Assembly: GCF_021130785.1 (NCBI RefSeq)
Contig: NC_060211.1
Coordinates: 126,243,001-126,307,000, forward strand
Direction: 5' to 3'
DNA from: Homalodisca vitripennis
Lineage: Eukaryota; Arthropoda; Insecta; Hemiptera; Cicadellidae
DNA length: 64,000 nucleotides
In this document: positions 58,760-64,000 of the stretch, one piece after another
Position numbering within the stretch: the stretch's first letter is position 1
Layout: every line of letters starts with the position of its first letter
Notes under the pieces: generated by a model
Seen by the model: the letters and a program-made list of their open reading frames with translations, nothing else
What the model was told of the DNA's origin: nothing
The model's database searches: none
Translations under genes and position numbers: made by a program

Positions 58760-60082
58760 TCAAGTTCTCTTCGATTCCCATTCCTAGTTTTCTCTTCATA
58801 AAACATTGCTCCAGCTGTTGGAAGCGCAACAAATTCTTTCACCTAAACTAGCATCTTTTGATATAAAATCTATCCATTGCTTTATCTTGCAAAAATTTTA
58901 TCTGCTATATGTCTGGAATTTGTGTCTCTATGTTTTGCATAAAAAATATCGTGTTCCATAGCAGCTTGATCTAATTTATTTATACCAGGATCTCCTCTTT
59001 TTAGTCTTTTTTCGAGTTTTTGTGCCAGGCCCCAGATACTGATAAGTTGGTTACGTGTAATTCAAAAAGGTAAATTGTTAATCATTCAAAAGTCGCTACC
59101 TTCAATCATTAGATGAACTTATTGCCGGCAAAACTCGTTTTAAATATTTAATTCCATCAGGTTTTTCAATCATTTCATCAAGTTTGTTCCGAAATAAAAT
59201 CTTTATTCGCTTTCTTTTCGTTCAAAAAAAATTGTTGTTTCCAGCCTTTTCTTGAGCATTAAATATAATTTATAATTCCATCGAGTTTTGTCAAATCGTC
59301 GACAATCTTATTATCATTGTTATTTTCTTTACACCTGATCCTTCGATTCGTTTTTCCCAAATTGGTTTAATTAATTTAATATATTTTTTACCTCTACTTG
59401 GACTTAGGCTTCTTAGTTAGATGGATCATTATTTTTGTAAATTGAGTCAGATTCCCATAAAATTTCTGTATACTTTTTCAAATCTTCTTCAGAATATAAA
59501 TTATCTTTTGGAGCGTCATAGTCTGTTAATAATCTCCATAAAACCTTGAGTTCCTTCATATGTTTTTTCATTAATAATGATATCATTATGTTCAAAATTC
59601 ACGGGCAAATTTCCAATCATAAAAACTTTTCTTTTTTTTATCCCAATACAAACCAAATTTATCATCTTTTTACTCTAGGAAGGAATTTTTTACCAATTTC
59701 ACCAATTATTATATCCGTTGTTCCAGGACTTATTGGTTCAACTATGGTAGAGTCTTCAATGATTCGAGGTCTAAATGGTGTTGAGATGGTAATTTTGGCA
59801 ATTCAAACTCTTCTACTTCAGATTCTGGAATCGAAATATCAGCAAAATTGTCGTACAAACTGGAACACAATTTCAATTCATCAAATTGTGATTATCGCTT
59901 AAAACGTTTTCAATTTTACCTTCAACACCTTTTTTAATTGCAGAAGTTACAGGTTGATTAATTTTTTTTGAATAAATTCTTGTTTCTTTTTCATCAATTC
60001 GAATCTGTTCTTTAAATTCTTTGATTAATTTCTTTTCGATTTGATCAAGTTTTTTCACTTCTTCAGAAGTTACGTTCACCAT
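58760..60082 (-). pseudogene. Polinton conserved protein with PLA2-like motif
   Basis: ATG at 60082 (MVNVTSEEVKKLDQIEKKLI) on TTTTTTCTAATTAAATGG. A lysine-rich N-terminal helix is followed by pieces familiar from Polintons: FEHNDIIINEKTYEGTQG near 59550-59600, LYSEEDLKKYTEILWESDS near 59440-59500 and SRGKKYIKLIKPIWEKR near 59350-59400. Near 58905-59040, in two frames, are QYLGPGT and AAMEHDIFYAKHRDT. The GPG loop plus HDxxY is the calcium loop and catalytic His-Asp of secreted-type phospholipase A2, as in parvoviral VP1 capsid N-termini. In this virus-like setting it would aid membrane passage. Broken by many stops. Confidence 0.6.
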
Positions 60083-60098
60083 TTAATTAGAAAAAATT

Positions 60099-60365
60099 TT
60101 GAATAACGTGGAACGTAAAAAACGTGAACGTGGAACGTAAAAAACGTGAACGTGGAACGTAAATAACCAGTGAAAGTGGAACGTAAGTGTGTGAACGTGG
60201 TGGAACGTAAAATTAAAAACCGTGACCGTGGAACGTAAAAAACGTGAACGGTTGGAACGTAAAACGTGAACGTGGAACAGTGAACGTGGAACGTGAAACG
60301 TGGAACGTGAACGTGGAACGTAAAAACGTGAACGTGGAAGTTTGTTTTAAAACGTGAACGCGAGA
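60099..60365. repeat. GAACGTGGAACGTAAAAAACGT minisatellite
   Basis: Irregular tandem array built from GTGAACGTGGAACGTAAAAA-type units, with variable A-runs and partial units. It fills the gap between the PLA2-like gene start and the ATPase end. Confidence 0.93.
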
Positions 60366-60409
60366 TTATTACACGTTTATATTAGAAAATTTATTCAAAT
60401 ATTTACCAT

Positions 60410-61037
60410 TTTTAGGCTTCAAAAGTTAAATTAATAGTTAAAAAATCCATAGTCTTCTTTCCAATTTTATCACATAATTCATTAAAGTGGTTAAAACTCA
60501 TATCAGATCCCACATAATTGTTGTAAATCTTTCTCGAATAGTGATCGTCTTGCTTAAAAACACACAACATATTCAAATTATTTCTAATAACTTGTTTATC
60601 AACCTTTGAAAAGCATTGGGAAAGATAGATACAAGATATGTATTTTTGTGACGAGACATTTCGAAATATTCCTTAATAACGTCCTGATTTTCCAAAAATA
60701 CAATCATCAAAACGATTTGATTGGGGTTTACATTCGCTTAAACGGAACTATGTCCTCAGAAGCATTGTAAAAATGTGATATTTCTTTGCTTAAGTTCTTC
60801 TCAATATTTTTGAATCTTTGTTGTAATTTTTTGTATGCGTTTCTTGTTCTAAAGATGTACTAAAAACATAACAAATTGGAATAAGGAATCAAACCTATTG
60901 TAGATAAAATTCAATAATAAAGTTGTTTTTCCACATCCACTTGAACCAACAATTAACAATCTGATTGGTTGATCTTTCTTATTTTCTTCAAACGTTTGAA
61001 GTTTTATCTGATCTTTTTGCTTTAAAAATTTCTCCAT
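60410..61037 (-). pseudogene. FtsK/HerA-type DNA packaging ATPase
   Basis: ATG at 61037 (MEKFLKQKDQIKLQTF). Walker A is LLIVGSSGCGKTTLLLNFIY. Downstream pieces in shifted frames are FLENQDVIKEYFEMSRHKN near 60655-60700 (segment after Walker B), then LSQ-like FPMLFKG, and a C-terminal segment ending near 60410. This is the A32-like genome-packaging motor of Polintons and NCLDV relatives. It is divergently arranged with the plus-strand gene at 61051, only 13 bp between the two ATGs. Confidence 0.88.
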
Positions 61038-61050
61038 TTAAATAGCGAAA

Positions 61051-61793
61051 ATGAAGCTGTTCAAGTTGACTTCAGAAAGCTCTAAATTAGTTTTAAACTT
61101 GGAACATCCTATTCATTTAGAGGAAGAATCAAATTATTTTATCGGTTTAAGCGGTTTTTATTCTGACAATTTTGTAATAAATATTAGTGAAAGTTCTCCT
61201 TATTGTATAGGATTTAGTGAGAAGAACTTAACAATATATTTATGGTTTAAACAAAGGATATTATACTTTCGATCAAATAAAAAATTCCCTTAAAAAATTA
61301 TCTGAAAACATTTCAAACAATCAGAAAAAATCTTTAAACTTTGACGAAAACAAGTTTGAAATGCAAAAAAATTATCTCTCTAATAAAATTCAAATAAAAT
61401 CACCAGTAAGAATAATGTTTTTCAGCAATTATTGTAGATTTGTTTAGGGTTTGTTCAAGAAAACTATTGAGCCAAATCAGGTATATTTAGGAAATAAAAC
61501 GCCAAAAATTTAGACCGTTCGATGTAATTAAAGTGCACTGCAATCTCGTTGAACCTAGTTTGAAAATCATACCGAACATTTACACAAAAGAATCTGAAAT
61601 TTTGTACACTTTTTTCCCAAATGTTGCTTATGGATCAAAAATCAGTGAAAAAACCGAATGAAATCGATTATATTCCAATTAGAAAAAATATTAAAAGAAT
61701 TCAAAAAATCGTTCTAACTATACAAGACTCTGTGGGAAATTCATTAAATAATGAGAGTAAAACAACAATATATTTAAGATTGTCGAAAGAATG
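61051..61793 (+). pseudogene. Probable Polinton minor capsid (penton-like) protein
   Basis: The first 80 codons are open: MKLFKLTSESSKLVLNLEHP, then NYFIGLSGFYSDNFVINISE. Polinton minor capsid proteins begin with this pattern (MKLLKI...YLIGLxSFYSxNxIPNI). Later fragments in other frames are ILYTFFPNVAYGSKISEKP-like sequence near 61600-61650 and KIVLTIQDSVGNSLNNES near 61705-61760, ending TTIYLRLSKE with a stop near 61791. Several frame changes. It would form capsid vertices; the role is inferred from family pattern. Confidence 0.65.
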
Positions 61794-61900
61794 ATGAATC
61801 AAGGGGGGGAACGAATCGTTCTTACCTTCAAACTTTCAAAAACAACACTATTTTCATTAATGAATCCGGACTTTATTCTCAAATAAAAATTGCTTGTTAA
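61794..61900 (+). pseudogene. BRO fragment, extra partial copy
   Basis: About 85 bases (GGGGGGAACGAATCGTT...TTTTCATTAATGAA) duplicate the segment at 62117-62200 inside the next gene. It encodes the same FINESG-type piece of a BRO-N domain. A leftover of a second bro copy between the minor capsid gene and the longer copy. Confidence 0.75.
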
Positions 61901-61917
61901 ATTTTTTTTCTATCTAA

Positions 61918-62745
61918 ATGGAGTCAGTTGTTAGACCTACTCAATAATCAACTTAGATTTGAAAACAAACATATCTTTACAATTGTGGATGATAATAATG
62001 AATTTTGGTTTAAAGCAAAAGATATTGCAGAAATATTGGGAATTAAAAAATACGATGAAAGCGATTAGAGATCACGTTTAAAGACAAATATAAAAAAAGC
62101 TTCGATAACATAGATTCAGAAGGGGGGAACGAATCGTTTTTACTTCAAACTTTCAAAAAAACACTATTTTCATTAATGAACCGGGCATATATTCTCTTTA
62201 ATACTGAAATCAAAAACGGAAGATAGCAGAAATGTTTCAAGATTGGGTTTTAGAAGAAGTTTTACCAAGTATTCGTAAATTTGGTGTGTACAAACTTTGA
62301 AAACAAGATTAAATATTTAGAGGACGAAAGTTAAACACTTGCAAATTAAAGATGAAATAAAAACGGAAATAATCGCAAAACAAAGTGTAAAAAATTGACT
62401 TAATGAAACCAGAAACTTGTTTGTAAAAAATTTTGATAAGAAAAAACACCATGTTTTTGTATTAATTAAGAAGAATCACATGTGGGAATATCCTTATTAC
62501 GTTATCAGAGCTCAAAAGAGAGAAATACCGAAAAGATTGAAAGAACATGAAATTGATTACCAGAAATGGAAATTTTATTAAGACATGGAGATCCAAAATA
62601 GTATAAATCTCTACAACCAAATGAAAGAATCTTTGAATATTTTATACAACGGAAATTCATTTTACTACAAATATGGGCAGAATCTCGACTGATTTATAGA
62701 ATATCTAAATTACACGATGAAAATGATTCTAAATTTTACTAAAAA
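61918..62745 (+). pseudogene. BRO-like gene (BRO-N domain plus viral C-terminal domain)
   Basis: ATG at 61918 on TTTTTTTTCTATCTAAATGG. The frame shifts within a few codons, then reads FTIVDDNNEFWFKAKDIAEI, the start of a BRO-N domain. After further breaks, MFQDWVLEEVLPSIRKFGVY (about 62233-62292) is its conserved end. A C-terminal part, KKHHVFVLIKKNHMWEYPYY followed by VIRAQKREIPKRLKE and NSINLYNQMKESLNILYNG, matches the domain that follows BRO-N/MSV199 regions in insect DNA viruses. BRO proteins bind nucleic acid; here the gene is dead. Confidence 0.78.
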
Positions 62746-62759
62746 CTCTCGATTTATTA

Positions 62760-63085
62760 TATTTTGTTTGTAAATGTTTAGATATAACTAGGTAACCATT
62801 GTAAAATCTTTTTTTCATATTCACAAGGCATTTCGTTTTTTATAACTTTCGCTGAACATTTTTTTAGCACAAATCTTTGCAAAAAGCATCTTTTCTATCT
62901 TTACTATACTGCCAGTTATTTTAAATTCAGAAATATTTTTAATTTCTTTACAAAAGTAACAATTTTTTTTTCTTCTAAAGTTAATTTGTCCATTTTAACG
63001 TTTAATTCCTTACAATAACAGTCTTTTCTATTCTTTTCCTTATAAAATTCTTGACACTTTGTACATTTCTTTTGAGACTCATTTT
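62760..63085 (-). pseudogene. Small zinc-finger gene, copy A
   Basis: Start region with TTTTTTTTTCTATAAAATGAG. Pieces are KCTKCQEFYKEKNRKDCYC, then MDKLTLEEKKNCYFCKEIKN and ISEF. Repeated CxxC knuckles with a K-x(3)-FY/EF spacer are the pattern of small viral zinc-finger (endonuclease-VII-adjacent) proteins. One or more shifts. Tandem paralogue of the next entry. Confidence 0.6.
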
Positions 63086-63104
63086 ATAGAAAAAAAAATT
63101 ATTA

Positions 63105-63515
63105 CACGATGAAAATGTTTTAAACTCTCGAATTATGATATTTGGTTTGTAAATGTTTAGCATAAACTAGGTAAACCATTGAAGAACTCTTCCACATTCG
63201 CAATGAGTCGGTTTTATTTTGACTTTCTCGGAAAATTTCTTCTAGCACAATCCTTACAAAAAGCTTGTTTTTTATCTTTACTATAATGCCAGTTGTGAAA
63301 TTCTGAAATATTCTTAATTTCTTTACAAATACAACATTCTTTCTCTTCTAAAGTTAATTTTTCTATTTTTTTCGTATAATTCTCTCTCATATTTACTACG
63401 GACAATCCTTACACATAGACCCTAATCCTTCTTTTTTATTCCTATTTTTATAAAAAACTTCAAAATCTTTTAAATTCTTGACACTTTGTACATTTCTTTT
63501 GAGACTCCAATTTAT
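63105..63515 (-). pseudogene. Small zinc-finger gene, copy B
   Basis: Longest intact part is 63214-63405: NYTKKIEKLTLEEKECCICK, EIKNISEFHNWHYSKDKKQA and FCKDCARRNFPRKSK. It shares LTLEEK-x-C-x-x-CKEIKNISEF with copy A. Its 3' flank (AAACTCTCGA...TTGTAAATGTTTAG) is also duplicated beside copy A, so the whole unit was duplicated. The start motif is TTTTTTCTATATAAATTGG, with one extra T at the ATG. Confidence 0.62.
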
Positions 63516-63524
63516 ATAGAAAAA

Positions 63525-64000
63525 ATTATAGCTTTGACTTTCTCCAATTCATATTCATAAACTTTCCGGTTATTTCTTCATTATTTAAATCTTTTATACT
63601 ATAGTTACAGGATCTGTGTTATTAATTTGATAAATCACAAAGATTTCTCTTGACCAATTGTTCTTATATTTGGTGAAAATGTTTGTTTTTTACTACAATT
63701 CTTACATGATCATTGACTTTAAATTTAGTCTTCATGTGAATTTTCTGGTGGATACTATACTTGAAAACGGTCTCTAATAACTCCTTTTCTGCATCCCCCC
63801 CCTTATCTACGTCTTTGGGCTTCATTTTGATTGTGCTGTGAACTGTATCGTTATAATTGTTTACGATTTTTTGAAGGAATATCGATCCATTTAAAGTTTT
63901 TTTATTAATCTCAAAAATTACTTTCATTCTCTCATTTTGAGTTCTGTTATATCTCTCTACATACTTGATTTCTCTTCGTTTTTCAGTATGATAAATCTTA
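63525..64000 (-). pseudogene. Retroviral-type integrase of the Polinton, C-terminal part
   Basis: Open from the window edge to 63664: KIYHTEKRREIKYVERYNRT and NERMKVIFEINKKT, then VNNYNDTVHSTIKMKPKDV and KFKVNDHVRI. The Glu of VERYNRT is the third catalytic residue of the rve fold. After the stop at 63664 a shifted frame continues with YKNNWSREIFVIYQINNTDP, the chromodomain-like C-terminus, to about 63525. The first two catalytic Asp lie beyond the edge. The gene inserts the element and generates its 6-bp target duplications. Confidence 0.9.

Larger units (their letters stand above)
51115..64000. mobile_element. Polinton/Maverick-type (adintovirus-like) endogenous virus, decayed, partial
   Basis: At least 12 kb with a virus-like gene set: rve integrase, packaging ATPase, adenain-like protease, double-jelly-roll major capsid protein, probable minor capsid protein, PLA2-like protein, BRO-like genes and zinc-finger genes. 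That combination defines Polintons/Mavericks and relatives. The left edge is placed at AGTAGATATGAATATGGGG after a TA run, because Polinton ends start with AG; this is tentative. The right end and any second terminal repeat are outside the window. No B-family polymerase was recognised. A Helitron interrupts it at 53166-54260. Almost every gene is frameshifted. Confidence 0.87.

Noticed and set aside
60099..60365. Telomere-like or CRISPR-like array at the AACGTG repeats
   Set aside because: Units are irregular, without spacers, and not TTAGG; treated as a minisatellite.
51120..64000. Whole region as a baculovirus or poxvirus integration, because of BRO
   Set aside because: The integrase, adenain-like protease and Polinton-type capsid and ATPase set fit Polinton/adintovirus-like elements; BRO genes are widely exchanged accessories.
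1..64000. CRISPR arrays, rRNA and tRNA genes, bacterial operons
   Set aside because: No regularly spaced repeats, cloverleaf-like sequence with internal boxes, rRNA signature or ribosome-binding-site-led gene clusters were seen; the sequence is eukaryotic.

Overview
The window reads as one stretch of an AT-rich arthropod, most likely insect, nuclear genome. Three things point there: a conserved animal gene split by kilobase-scale introns, insect-type transposons in nearly every intron (piggyBac, mariner, Tigger/pogo, Helitron, CR1/jockey-like LINEs, a Penelope-like element), and a large virus-like Polinton/Maverick-type element on the right. I cannot name the species.

Host gene (6.2-44.2 kb, minus strand). 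Nine exons of one organellar Na+/H+ exchanger of the NHE6/7/9 class can be placed base by base: 44109-44186, 37006-37082, 31326-31535, 24068-24212, 23499-23604, 22207-22409, 17105-17216, 9120-9273 and 6216-6267. All reading phases agree and there is no stop or frameshift. They encode most of the transmembrane exchanger core. The N-terminal exons (above 44.2 kb) and most of the cytoplasmic tail (below 6.2 kb) were not found and probably lie outside the window. Two introns have minor-spliceosome (U12) signals: an AT-AC intron (23605-24067) and a GT-AG intron (17217-22206).

Introns and left flank. 2.3-5.5 kb holds an almost complete piggyBac with a single-base frameshift. 7.0-8.8 kb is a decayed Helitron. 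9.6-10.9 kb is a tandemly duplicated mariner relic. 12.7-13.4 kb is a truncated mariner and 15.1-16.4 kb a CR1/jockey-like LINE. 17.8-20.6 kb holds two piggyBac relatives, one carrying a nested element with an 8-bp target duplication. 28.0-29.9 kb is a Tigger element. 34.3-36.7 kb is a complete DD41D mariner-like element with roughly 450-bp inverted arms and an intact transposase. 41.6-43.4 kb holds a LINE and a Penelope-like remnant. 49.7-50.4 kb is a pogo-type non-autonomous element.

Virus-like region (about 51.1 kb to the window edge). Reading mostly on the minus strand from the right edge: a retroviral-type integrase, two tandem zinc-finger genes, (plus strand) BRO-like gene copies and a probable minor capsid gene, then a packaging ATPase, a gene with a phospholipase-A2-like motif, a small basic protein, an adenain-like cysteine protease, a coiled-coil protein, a zinc ribbon, a small repeat-like protein and a major capsid protein. 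Nearly all are frameshifted, often at homopolymers. A 1.1-kb Helitron sits inside. No DNA polymerase was recognised and the element runs off the right edge. A recurring motif, a T-run followed by CTA/CTT and then TAAATG, lies on the start codons of most of these genes and looks like a shared viral promoter.
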